NCBI GenBank assembly: GCA_001577215.1 | Contig: LSCC01000040.1 | Span: 1-8,903 of the forward strand | Source of the DNA: Fidelibacterota bacterium TCS52 | Lineage (GTDB): Bacteria > Fidelibacterota > Fidelibacteria > Fidelibacterales > Fidelibacteraceae | Direction: 5' to 3' | DNA length: 8,903 nt | Shown here: positions 1 through 6,870 of the stretch, piece after piece | Layout of the letters: each line of letters begins with the position of its first letter | Position numbering within the stretch: the first letter of the stretch is position 1 | The notes under the pieces: generated by a model | Database searches by the model: none | Seen by the model: the letters and a program-made list of their open reading frames with translations, nothing else | Told to the model about the DNA's origin: nothing | Made by a program: the position numbers and the translations under genes

Positions 1-281
1 AAATTTACAGAAATAAATTGATAATTACACGAATTTTAATAGCTAAGGCGGCAAACCCACGGACATATTCCCTACTTGGAGTTGTTCAATATCAGAATAT
101 TAGATAGAAAGAAAAAATAATGATTTTTTAAAAAATAAATTAATGTTTAGATAAAAAAAGAATATTTTTTGGACAATTATGAATATGTTATTTGTAGTTG
201 TTTTTCTTTTTGAATTGTTTTAAAAATTGAATATCTTATCAATGTTTAAATAAAGTAGATTTTGCAAATCAAAGGAGAAAA
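1..281. other. AT-rich region upstream of glgP with a GC-rich island
   Basis: No convincing gene is visible here. Positions 47-84 are about 55% G+C (21 of 38 bases by hand count), in sharp contrast to the very AT-rich surroundings. A short plus-strand reading frame is open from the window edge to a TAG at 105-107 (34 codons, with AKAANPRTYS in the middle), so it could be the tail of a truncated gene. The minus strand is also open over the block (PSREYVRGFAAL), so the coding sense is undecided. Just downstream are a small hairpin (AATAT 88-92 with ATATT 97-101) and a 14-bp A/T palindrome (123-136). The glgP promoter must lie somewhere in 110-270. A loose match is TTGAAT 210-215 with TATCTT 232-237 at a 16-nt spacing, which is too weak to call. 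Confidence 0.4.
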
Positions 282-2834
282 ATGAATCGTTTCAGAAAAA
301 TCATAGTAAAAAGTGTAGTGCCGGAAAAATTAAAAAAACTGGAAGAATTCAGCTATAATTTATGGTGGAGTTGGAAGCCAAAAGCACAGAAATTATTTTC
401 GCATTTGGATAAAGATCTTTGGTATGAAGTAAAACACAATCCGTTAAGAATGTTAAAAGAAATAAGTCAAAATAAATTAAATGAAAAAAGCAATGATGCC
501 GAATATGTAAAATTATTTGATGAAGTAATGAAAGAATATAAATATTACATGTCAGATAAAAATGTTTGGTTTAATAGAAAATATGGAAAACAAGATGATT
601 TTCTTGTTGCATATTTTTGTACAGAATTTGGAGTTCATGAAACTGTGCCTGTTTATTCCGGTGGCTTAGGAATTTTAGCCGGTGATCATATAAAGACAGC
701 AAGTGATCTTGGAATTCCACTTATTGGTGTTGGATTACTTTATAAACAGGGATATTTTATTCAAAGGTTTAATTCAGATGGTCAACAAGAAAGTATTTAT
801 CCAAGTTATGATTTTAATGAATTACCAATTTCACTTGTGAAAGATGAAAAAAATATACCACTAAAAGTAAGTGTGAATTTATACGATAGAAAAGCTTATG
901 CTCAAATTTGGAAATTGAAAGTTGGAATTTCAAGCATTTATTTATTAGATTCGGATGTTAAAGAAAATCTTCCCGAAGACAGAATTCTTACTTCTCAATT
1001 ATATGGCGGAGATAATGAAATGAGAATTACTCAAGAATATTTTTTGGGGATTGCAGGTGTAAGAGCTTTGCGAAAAATGAAAATATCTCCGACAGTTTGG
1101 CACATGAACGAAGGTCATTCTGCTTTCTTGGGATTGGAAAGAATTAGGGAAATGGTTGATGAAGGAAAATCATTTGAGGTAGCAAAAGAGATGGTTTCAT
1201 CGTCATCGGTTTTTACAACTCATACTCCTGTTCCCGCGGGTCATGATGCTTTTAATGAAACATTAATGAAAAAATATTTTAATAAATTCCATTCAGAATT
1301 AGGTGTAAATTGGGAACAATTTTACGAACTTGGTCGTGATCCGGTTGATAATAAGTTTAGTATGACAATTTTAGCATTTAACCTTTCTAAAGCATATAAC
1401 GGGGTTAGTAAACTTCATGGTGAAGTAAGTAGAAAAATCTGGCAAGATTTTTGGAAAGATATTTCTGTTAATGAAGTTCCGATAAATCATGTTACAAATG
1501 GAATTCATACTGAAACATGGATAGCAAAAGAATTTAGAGATCTATATGAAGAATTTTTAAGTAAAAGATGGTTTGAAAATATTTGTGATGAAAAAATGTG
1601 GGGAAAAGTAGCAAAAATACCATCGAACAAGATGTGGGAAACACATATCCATCGCAAAAAACGGTTAGTAGATATTGCGAAAAAAAATATTGAGAAACGA
1701 AATAAACATAACGGAATTCCGGAATATATTACAAATAAAATTAAGGAACGATTAGACCCAAATGCACTTTTTATTGGATTTGCGAGGCGATTTGCAACTT
1801 ATAAAAGAGCGACTTTGATATTGAGAGATATGGAAAGAATAAAAAAAATATTGAATAATAGCGACAGACCGGTTGTTCTATTTTTTGCAGGAAAAGCTCA
1901 TCCGGCAGACAAACCCGGAAAGGAATTTATTAAACAAATTTATCATTTATCTTTACAAGAAGAATTTTTGGGGAAAATAAATATTCTTGAAAATTACAAC
2001 ATTACTTTAGCAAGATATTTGGTTTCAGGAGTTGATGTGTGGTTGAATAATCCGCGACGACCTCGAGAAGCAAGTGGTACTTCCGGTGAGAAAGCTTGTA
2101 TAAATGGAGTTATTAATTTTTCTATTCTTGATGGATGGTGGGTAGAAGGATATAATCAAAAAAACGGCTGGACGATCGGTGAAGATAAAGATTATAAAAA
2201 TGATGAAATTCAAGATAGTGATGATGAAGCGAGTTTATATTTTACTTTGGAAAATTCTATTATCCCTGAATATTTTGAAAGGAAAAATGGTAATAGATTT
2301 TCACTGTCATGGGTAGAGAGAATGAAAGAATCAATAATCACGAATTCACCAAAATTTTCTACAGATAGAATGTTAAAAGATTATGTGAATAATATTTATA
2401 TTCCAACTTTTAAATATAAGAATAAAATGTCTGAAAATTCAGCTGCGAATTCCTCAAAGTTAGTAGAATGGAAAGATAAAATAAAAAACGTCTGGGATGA
2501 TATTTGGATTAGAGAGATTGATGGTGTTAATAAATCTACAAATGAATTGGAAATAAATATAAAAGTTGAAGTGAACTTAAATGGATTGAGTCCCGAAGAT
2601 GTAAAAACCGAAGTGTTCTTGGTTCAAGACGGATACGAAACAGACCCCATTTCAATTACTGAATTAAAATTAATAAAAAAGAAATCTACAAATCATTATT
2701 TTTATTCAGGAAAAGTAGAAATTCCAAAAGGTGGAATTTATAAATATGCCGTTTGTGTTCGTCCATATAATAAATTATTACATCATAAATTCGAAAATCG
2801 TCGTATTAAATGGATGGAATTGGCAGAAATGTAA
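282..2834 (+). CDS. glgP: Alpha-glucan (glycogen/maltodextrin) phosphorylase, GlgP family
   Basis: This 850-residue, PLP-dependent, cytoplasmic GT35 enzyme splits alpha-1,4-glucans with phosphate to give glucose-1-phosphate. Its length and N-terminus fit the prokaryotic alpha-glucan phosphorylase subfamily, which carries a DUF3417-like leader domain (NLWWSWKP at 26-33), rather than the classical muscle/E. coli type. Visible family blocks are YFCTEFG (111-117) running into GGLGILAGDH (127-136), WHMNEGHSAF (273-282), FARRFATYKRA (500-510), FAGKAHPADKP (535-545), and the PLP site EASGTSGEK (596-604) with the expected Schiff-base lysine at K604, followed by LDGWWVEGY (616-624). A beta-rich tail from about residue 740 to the end matches the usual C-terminal domain. 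The ATG has AGGAG (273-277) 4 nt upstream. The residue before the PLP lysine is Glu where Met is usual. The preferred glucan length (glycogen or maltodextrin) cannot be read from sequence. No terminator is obvious downstream. Confidence 0.93.
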   Translation: MNRFRKIIVKSVVPEKLKKLEEFSYNLWWSWKPKAQKLFSHLDKDLWYEVKHNPLRMLKEISQNKLNEKSNDAEYVKLFDEVMKEYKYYMSDKNVWFNRKYGKQDDFLVAYFCTEFGVHETVPVYSGGLGILAGDHIKTASDLGIPLIGVGLLYKQGYFIQRFNSDGQQESIYPSYDFNELPISLVKDEKNIPLKVSVNLYDRKAYAQIWKLKVGISSIYLLDSDVKENLPEDRILTSQLYGGDNEMRITQEYFLGIAGVRALRKMKISPTVWHMNEGHSAFLGLERIREMVDEGKSFEVAKEMVSSSSVFTTHTPVPAGHDAFNETLMKKYFNKFHSELGVNWEQFYELGRDPVDNKFSMTILAFNLSKAYNGVSKLHGEVSRKIWQDFWKDISVNEVPINHVTNGIHTETWIAKEFRDLYEEFLSKRWFENICDEKMWGKVAKIPSNKMWETHIHRKKRLVDIAKKNIEKRNKHNGIPEYITNKIKERLDPNALFIGFARRFATYKRATLILRDMERIKKILNNSDRPVVLFFAGKAHPADKPGKEFIKQIYHLSLQEEFLGKINILENYNITLARYLVSGVDVWLNNPRRPREASGTSGEKACINGVINFSILDGWWVEGYNQKNGWTIGEDKDYKNDEIQDSDDEASLYFTLENSIIPEYFERKNGNRFSLSWVERMKESIITNSPKFSTDRMLKDYVNNIYIPTFKYKNKMSENSAANSSKLVEWKDKIKNVWDDIWIREIDGVNKSTNELEINIKVEVNLNGLSPEDVKTEVFLVQDGYETDPISITELKLIKKKSTNHYFYSGKVEIPKGGIYKYAVCVRPYNKLLHHKFENRRIKWMELAEM

Positions 2835-3031
2835 AGATGAATCTATTTTCACCGTTGAGACAAAAAGTTGCAGAGAATTTTTATTTAGATATTATATAAC
2901 TTCAATCTTTGGCATATATTATTGATAGGGTAAGTTATTAGATTTTTAAGAATTTATTTGATTATTTTGTTAAAAAATTGTAAATTTCAAGTTACTAATA
3001 GTGTTTGAAAAAATAAAAATTAGGGAGGTTT
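2835..3031. other. glgP-buk intergenic region with a weak inverted repeat
   Basis: This 197-nt AT-rich gap separates glgP from the buk-ptb pair. It contains one inverted repeat, ATAACTT (2896-2902) with AAGTTAT (2932-2938), and a nested CAAT/ATTG pair inside the loop. The loop is long and no uninterrupted T-run follows, so I do not call it a terminator. A promoter for buk is expected at about 2950-3005. TTGTTA (2967-2972) is present, but no good -10 box sits at normal spacing. Confidence 0.25.
3022..3028 (+). promoter_or_regulatory. Ribosome binding site of buk, closely spaced
   Basis: AGGGAGG is a strong Shine-Dalgarno match and ends only 3 nt before the ATG at 3032. The spacing is shorter than usual, but the start is supported because the phosphate-binding motif NPGSTTTK must follow within the first 15 residues, as it does in all butyrate kinases. 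Confidence 0.75.
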
Positions 3032-4087
3032 ATGAAATTGATTTTAACGATTAATCCCGGGTCAACCACGACAAAAATGGGGGTTTTCACGCAAAAAGAA
3101 AAAATTCACGAATTTAATGTTGTAATGCCAGTCTCAAAAATATCCAAAAAAAATGTAACGAACGAATTCCCATATCGCAAAGATTCGATTGAAAGATCAT
3201 TAAAATATGTTGACCTTAAAGATTTGGTAGCAGTTGTTGGCAGAGGAGGATTGTTAAAACCACTAAAAGGTGGTGTTTATAAAATAAATGATAAATTGGT
3301 TAATGATTTAAAAGAAGCGAAAAACGGCAATCATGCAAGTAATTTAGGTGCGATGCTTGCCGATTATTTTGGTAATAAATTTAAAGTTCCCGCTTACATT
3401 ATTGATCCTGTGACTATTGATGAATTGGAAGATGTTGCACGAATTTCCGGAGTTCCGGGAATAGAAAGAGTTAGCAGAAGTCATGCATTAAATATTAAAG
3501 CAACAACGAGAAAAATATGTGAAAGGAATAGGTGGGATATTGAGAAAAATAATTTTGTTGTTGCTCACCTTGGAGGTGGAATTTCTGTTTGTGCAATTAA
3601 AAAATCTAAAATGGTTGATGTGAATGATGCACTTCTCGGAATGGGACCATTTTCACCTGAAAGAGCAGGAGCATTACCAATTAGAAGGGTAATGGAATTG
3701 TCGTATTCCGGAAAATATACTCAAAAAGAATTGGAATTATTGTTTGTAAAAAATTGCGGATTGAAAGGATATTTAGGAACTAACGATGGTAGAGAAGTTG
3801 AGAAAAGAATTAAAAATGGAGACAAGAAAGCAAAGTTGATTTTTGATGCAATGATCTATCAAATTCAAAAAGAGATCGGAGCGATGTTATCTGTTTGCGA
3901 TTATGATGTAAAGGCGGTAGTTGTCACCGGTGGATTAGCTTTTAATAAAAATATTCAAAAACAATTATTAGATAATTTAAAAAATTATAATGTGATATTT
4001 TTTCCCGGTGAGAATGAATTAGAGGCGATGGCTGATGGAGGATTTCGAGCAATTAATGGTAAAATAGAAGTTAATGATTACAAGTAA
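3032..4087 (+). CDS. buk: Butyrate kinase (acyl kinase)
   Basis: This 351-residue cytoplasmic kinase of the acetate/butyrate kinase branch of the ASKHA fold converts butyryl-phosphate (or a related acyl-phosphate) plus ADP to the free acid plus ATP. Its length is typical of Buk (about 355) and clearly shorter than acetate kinase (about 400). Motifs are NPGSTTTK (8-15, N-terminal phosphate loop), GRGGLLKPL (70-78), HLGGGISV (179-186), GPFSPERAGALP (205-216), TGGLAFN (299-305) and PGENELEAMADG (325-336). All the expected nucleotide-binding turns are present and the frame is intact. It is followed after 17 nt by the phosphotransbutyrylase gene, so the two form an acyl-CoA to acid plus ATP module. 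Branched substrates such as isobutyryl- or isovaleryl-phosphate from amino-acid fermentation are equally possible, since Buk enzymes are often broad. Confidence 0.93.
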   Translation: MKLILTINPGSTTTKMGVFTQKEKIHEFNVVMPVSKISKKNVTNEFPYRKDSIERSLKYVDLKDLVAVVGRGGLLKPLKGGVYKINDKLVNDLKEAKNGNHASNLGAMLADYFGNKFKVPAYIIDPVTIDELEDVARISGVPGIERVSRSHALNIKATTRKICERNRWDIEKNNFVVAHLGGGISVCAIKKSKMVDVNDALLGMGPFSPERAGALPIRRVMELSYSGKYTQKELELLFVKNCGLKGYLGTNDGREVEKRIKNGDKKAKLIFDAMIYQIQKEIGAMLSVCDYDVKAVVVTGGLAFNKNIQKQLLDNLKNYNVIFFPGENELEAMADGGFRAINGKIEVNDYK

Positions 4088-4104
4088 AATAAGAGGAATG
4101 TCTT

Positions 4105-4974
4105 ATGAGATATGCAGATATTTACAAATTGATCAATGTAGAAAAACCGAAGACGATTAATGTAGTTTTTCCAAATTCTAAACCTGTTTATGAAGCTTTA
4201 AAAGTTGCAACAGATAAAGGTTACATCAAAACAAGATTATATGGAATAGTTGATAATATTAATAAATTTTCAAAGGAAACTTCGCTAAATAATTTTACAA
4301 TAATTAAAAGCGATTCCCCTGATGAAGCAATTAAAAATGCAATACAAGATATAAGAGATGGCAAAGGTGATGTTTTGATGAAGGGTGATATTGCTACGGC
4401 AAGTTTTTTAAGCCCGGTTTTAAAAAGAGATACCGGATTGAGAAAAGGTGAATTACTCTCTCATGTTGCAGTTTGTGATACACCGGGTTATCACAAAGTT
4501 TTGTTTGTAACCGATGGTGCGATAAATATTAATCTGGATATTGATAAAAGACGAGCAATCGCCAATAATGCTATTGAATTTGTAAAGAAAATTGTCAAGC
4601 CGCCAATAAAAATAGCATTTTCTGCAATTATTGAAAAATTGAATGAAAAAATTCCCGAAACAATAGAAACAGATAAGTTGGCGAAAGAATTTACAAAGAA
4701 GGGATATCTCGCAGAAGGTCCTATTGCTTTGGATGTTATTTATTCTTCTCTTGCAGCAAAAAAGAAAAAAATTGATTCAAAGATTAGTGGTGATGTTGAT
4801 CTGATAATTGGTCCGAATATTACCACAGCAAATTTTTTATTAAAACATATGCTTTATATTGATGAAGCTGATGTTGGTGGGATTGTTATGGGTGCAAAAG
4901 TTCCATTAGTATTGTTGTCACGATCAGATAATTCGCGAGCAAAATTAAATTCTATTGTATTAAGTTTGGTTTGA
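4105..4974 (+). CDS. ptb: Phosphate butyryltransferase (phosphate acyltransferase family)
   Basis: This 289-residue enzyme of the phosphate acetyl/butaryl transferase family (PTA_PTB fold) exchanges CoA for phosphate on a short-chain acyl-CoA and feeds the acyl-phosphate to the kinase encoded just upstream. Family blocks are LMKGDIATASFLSPVL (91-106), DTGLRKGELLSHVAV (109-123), VTDGAININLD (135-145), EGPIALD (204-210), DLIIGPNITTANFLLKHM (232-249) and a conserved C-terminal GAKVPLVLLSRSD (263-275) with KLNSIVLSL at the end. The single-domain size and the C-terminal stretch resemble Ptb more than acetyl-specific Pta, and pairing with buk supports this. Specificity is still inferred. GAGG (4093-4096) lies 8 nt before the ATG. 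The stop is doubled (TGA then TAG). The buk-ptb order is the reverse of the classical clostridial ptb-buk. Confidence 0.87.
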   Translation: MRYADIYKLINVEKPKTINVVFPNSKPVYEALKVATDKGYIKTRLYGIVDNINKFSKETSLNNFTIIKSDSPDEAIKNAIQDIRDGKGDVLMKGDIATASFLSPVLKRDTGLRKGELLSHVAVCDTPGYHKVLFVTDGAININLDIDKRRAIANNAIEFVKKIVKPPIKIAFSAIIEKLNEKIPETIETDKLAKEFTKKGYLAEGPIALDVIYSSLAAKKKKIDSKISGDVDLIIGPNITTANFLLKHMLYIDEADVGGIVMGAKVPLVLLSRSDNSRAKLNSIVLSLV

Positions 4975-5010
4975 TAGATAATATGCTGGAAATTGGTGGA
5001 AAACAAATAT

Positions 5011-5050
5011 AAAATATGTGGAATTTCACAAATTTTTTAACTTTTTTTTT
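5011..5050 (+). terminator. Probable intrinsic terminator of buk-ptb
   Basis: The stem AAAAT-a-TGTGG (5011-5021) pairs with TCACA-a-ATTTT (5026-5036), with one A/A mismatch, one G-U pair and an AATT loop. T-rich sequence follows directly: TTTTTT (5033-5038), then AAC, then nine T's (5042-5050). It lies 37 nt after the ptb stop, where the transcript should end before the rplM leader. The stem is AU-rich and so moderate in strength. The inner part is also a DNA palindrome. Confidence 0.55.
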
Positions 5051-5091
5051 AAAATCGTATTATATAAAGATATTAATTTAAAGAAAAACAT

Positions 5092-5119
5092 TTGTAATTT
5101 ATAAAAATATTATTATATT
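5092..5119 (+). promoter_or_regulatory. Candidate promoter of the rplM operon
   Basis: TTGTAA (5092-5097) and TATATT (5114-5119) are separated by 16 nt and match 4/6 and 5/6 of the sigma70-type boxes. Transcription would start near 5126, at the foot of the hairpin at 5123-5162. The surrounding DNA is nearly all A/T, so chance matches are easy, and alternative -10 boxes (TATTAT at 5108 and 5111) overlap. If the organism uses Bacteroidetes-style promoters these boxes may not be the functional ones. Some promoter is required here, because a probable terminator and a 270-nt gap precede rplM. Confidence 0.35.
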
Positions 5120-5122
5120 AAT

Positions 5123-5162
5123 AAGCTTTAATGGAAGTCCCGGAAAGATGACTTGAAAAGCT
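5123..5162 (+). promoter_or_regulatory. Structured leader hairpin upstream of rplM (possible L13 leader)
   Basis: The RNA can fold into a two-part stem. AGCTTT (5124-5129) pairs with AAAGCT (5157-5162). After an asymmetric internal loop (AATGG / GA), AAGTC (5135-5139) pairs with GACTT (5150-5154), leaving a 10-nt CCGGAAAGAT loop. This patch has G/C content well above the flanking sequence and encodes no ORF. Autoregulatory leaders bound by L13 are known in front of rplM-rpsI in several phyla, so this is a reasonable candidate. I cannot match it to a specific published leader class by eye. Confidence 0.5.
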
Positions 5163-5173
5163 AATAAAAGTTA

Positions 5174-5213
5174 CAATTTTATAAGGATTATAAAATTTCT
5201 TTTTATAAAATTG
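5174..5213 (+). promoter_or_regulatory. Alternative-pairing element in the rplM leader
   Basis: AATTTTATAA (5175-5184) is perfectly complementary to TTATAAAATT at 5188-5197 (10 bp, GGA loop). It is also complementary to a second copy at 5203-5213, where CAATTTTATAA pairs with TTATAAAATTG over 11 bp with an 18-nt loop. The two stems exclude each other. The first stem is followed by TTTCTTTTT (5196-5204), as in a weak intrinsic terminator, and the second would pair away the last part of that T-run. The element ends 19 nt before the rplM Shine-Dalgarno. All pairs but one are A-U, so stability is modest. Confidence 0.45.
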
Positions 5214-5231
5214 ATTACTTAAATGAAATAA

Positions 5232-5238
5232 CGGAGGA
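5232..5238 (+). promoter_or_regulatory. Ribosome binding site that fixes the TTG start of rplM
   Basis: CGGAGGA contains a full GGAGG core and ends 6 nt before TTG at 5245. No in-frame ATG lies nearby that would keep the conserved L13 N-terminus, so the site supports TTG as the start codon. Confidence 0.8.
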
Positions 5239-5244
5239 TACAAA

Positions 5245-5676
5245 TTGAAAACATATTCCGCAAAACCTAGTGATGTAAATCATGAATGGTTTGTTGTTGA
5301 TGCTAAGGATAAAGTATTGGGAAGATTAGCAAGTGATATTGCTCAGGTATTAAGAGGTAAACATAAACCGATATTTACTCCACATATTGATACTGGTGAT
5401 TTTGTTGTTGTTGTGAATGCTGAAAAAATTCGTGTAACAGGAAAGAAAGAACAACTAAAATCGTATTTTCGTCATTCGAAATATCCCGGCAGTACAAAAA
5501 CTGTTCTAATTACAGATTTAAGAGAGAAACATCCTGAAAGAATAATAATTAACGCAGTTAAAGGAATGCTTCCTCATAATAAATTAGGTTATAAAATTAT
5601 TAAAAAACTTAAGGTATATGCAGGTCCTAATCATCCACATGATGCTCAAAATCCAAAGAAATTAGAAACAAATTAG
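5245..5676 (+). CDS. rplM: 50S ribosomal protein L13
   Basis: L13 (143 residues, the usual 140-150) is an early-assembling protein of the large subunit. The start is TTG, and this reading gives MKTYSAKP, which aligns directly with the E. coli L13 N-terminus (MKTFTAKP). Family blocks are VVDAKDKVLGRLAS (17-30), LRGKHKPIFTPHIDTGD (36-52), AVKGMLPHNKLG (104-115) and LKVYAGPNHPHDAQ (122-135). It is the first gene of the translation operon and is preceded by a structured leader. A TTG start in a ribosomal protein gene may lower initiation or make it dependent on leader structure, but that is inference. Its TAG stop is built into the Shine-Dalgarno of rpsI (TAGGAG at 5674-5679), which suggests translational coupling. 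Confidence 0.97.
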   Translation: MKTYSAKPSDVNHEWFVVDAKDKVLGRLASDIAQVLRGKHKPIFTPHIDTGDFVVVVNAEKIRVTGKKEQLKSYFRHSKYPGSTKTVLITDLREKHPERIIINAVKGMLPHNKLGYKIIKKLKVYAGPNHPHDAQNPKKLETN

Positions 5677-5689
5677 GAGTAATGACTAA

Positions 5690-6082
5690 ATGAAAAAGAA
5701 GATAGATATATTTGTAGGTCGTAGAAAAAGATCGGTAGCACGAGTAAGATTAATTCCCGGGAAAGGTAAAGTTACAATAAACAATAGGAAAATTGATGAT
5801 TACTTTGGAAGAAAAACATATAAGATGATAATTTTACAGCCGATTGAATTGACAGATTCTAAAAAAAGTTATGATATTTATGTAAATGTAAAAGGCGGTG
5901 GCTTAACCGGTCAAGCTGGAGCAGTAAGACACGGAATAAGTAGAGCATTGGCTGCAAATGATTCTGAAAACCGTTCTATTTTGAAAGAGAATGGGTTTTT
6001 AACACGTGATTCCAGAAAAGTTGAGAGAAAAAAACCTGGAATGCGTGGTGCAAGAAGAGGATTTCAATTTTCTAAACGTTAA
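5690..6082 (+). CDS. rpsI: 30S ribosomal protein S9
   Basis: S9 has 130 residues and the expected basic composition. Recognisable parts are GRRKRSVARV (10-19), the glycine-rich GGGLTGQAGAVRHGISRAL (69-87), and the Arg/Lys-rich tail from TRDSRKVERKKPGMRG (105-120) to the terminal FSKR. The S9 tail reaches toward the decoding centre and its last basic residues contact P-site tRNA; the canonical Lys-Arg end is intact. The gene follows rplM after 13 nt, the near-universal L13-S9 pairing. The Shine-Dalgarno GGAG (5676-5679) overlaps the rplM stop codon and lies 10 nt before the ATG. Confidence 0.97.
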   Translation: MKKKIDIFVGRRKRSVARVRLIPGKGKVTINNRKIDDYFGRKTYKMIILQPIELTDSKKSYDIYVNVKGGGLTGQAGAVRHGISRALAANDSENRSILKENGFLTRDSRKVERKKPGMRGARRGFQFSKR

Positions 6083-6103
6083 AATATATTGGAGATTAAA
6101 TAA

Positions 6104-6859
6104 ATGGCAGAAATTACAATAGAGAAATTAATTAGTTCCGGATCTCATTTTGGACATCTATCAAGCAAATGGAATCCATCCATGAAAGATTTTGTGATTA
6201 TGGAAAAAAACGGAATTCATGTTATTGATCTAAAACAAACAATGAAAGCTATAGATAAGGCAAGTGATCTTATCAGTAATGTTGTACGAAAAGATGGTGA
6301 AGTTCTTTTCGTAGGTACAAAAAAACAGGCGAAAGATATCATTAAGGATGAAGCTATAAGAAGTAATATGCATTATATTGCGGAACGTTGGCTTGGCGGA
6401 ACTTTAACAAATTATGTTACAATAAAGAAAAGTATTCGTCATATGAAAAAGTTGCAAAAAGAGAGTCAAAATGAAGATGAGTGGGAAAATTTTACAAAGA
6501 AAGAAATTTTAATGCTTATAAAAGAGAAGAATAAATTAGAATTGGTACTTGGTGGTATTAAAAACATGAAACGTTTACCTGATGTTATATTTATTGCTGA
6601 TACAAATCATGAAAATATCGCAGTATCTGAAGCAAATAAACTTGATATCCCAATTATTGGTATTGTTGATACTGATTCTGATCCAAGTTTGATAGATATA
6701 CCAATACCTGCAAACGATGACTCATATCGCACAATTCAATTGATAACAAAACAAATGGCTGATGCGATATTAGCTGAGAAAAAAGGCGGGGAAAAAGAGC
6801 AAAAGATAAAAGAAGAAAAGACACAAGATAAAAAAAGCAAAAGTGTTAAAAAAGATTAA
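6104..6859 (+). CDS. rpsB: 30S ribosomal protein S2
   Basis: S2 (251 residues) binds late on the back of the small subunit, next to S1 where that protein is present. Motifs are SGSHFGH (12-18), LFVGTKKQA (68-76), YIAERWLGGTLTN (91-103), the coiled-coil insert around 105-150, and GIVDTDSDPSLIDIPIPANDD (186-206). The C-terminal tail beyond residue 225 is low-complexity and very lysine-rich (11 Lys in 26 residues) and is probably disordered; such tails vary among S2 proteins. GGAG (6091-6094) lies 9 nt before the ATG. The stop is doubled (TAA then TAG). It is followed by tsf, the classical rpsB-tsf pair. Confidence 0.97.
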   Translation: MAEITIEKLISSGSHFGHLSSKWNPSMKDFVIMEKNGIHVIDLKQTMKAIDKASDLISNVVRKDGEVLFVGTKKQAKDIIKDEAIRSNMHYIAERWLGGTLTNYVTIKKSIRHMKKLQKESQNEDEWENFTKKEILMLIKEKNKLELVLGGIKNMKRLPDVIFIADTNHENIAVSEANKLDIPIIGIVDTDSDPSLIDIPIPANDDSYRTIQLITKQMADAILAEKKGGEKEQKIKEEKTQDKKSKSVKKD

Positions 6860-6870
6860 TAGAAAATAGA

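Noticed and set aside
45..66. Cyclic-di-GMP (GEMM) riboswitch fragment, from the GGCAAACC similarity
   Set aside because: Only this short string matches. The second conserved block, the tetraloop/receptor pair and closing helices are absent.
123..136. 14-bp palindrome ATTTTTTAAAAAAT as a terminator or operator
   Set aside because: It is a simple A/T run palindrome with no loop and no following T-run, as expected by chance in such AT-rich DNA.
2025..2213. Minus-strand ORF of 62 codons
   Set aside because: It lies wholly within the conserved PLP-site region of glgP on the opposite strand, has no Shine-Dalgarno support, and its composition is that of a reverse-strand shadow.
2731..2925. Plus-strand ORF of 64 codons overlapping the glgP end
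   Set aside because: It is out of frame with the conserved glgP C-terminus, its start lies inside glgP without a ribosome binding site, and its product has no recognisable features.
5017..5030. CRP/FNR-like operator (TGTG-N6-CACA)
   Set aside because: CRP sites need TGTGA-N6-TCACA, which is two bases longer between the TGTG and CACA cores. The palindrome is better explained as the stem of the terminator that continues into the T-runs.
5682..5693. Three-codon mini-ORF (ATG ACT AAA TGA) overlapping the rpsI start
   Set aside because: It is only 2 nt from the Shine-Dalgarno, so it would be badly spaced. Such short frames are expected by chance, and the rpsI ATG is ideally spaced.
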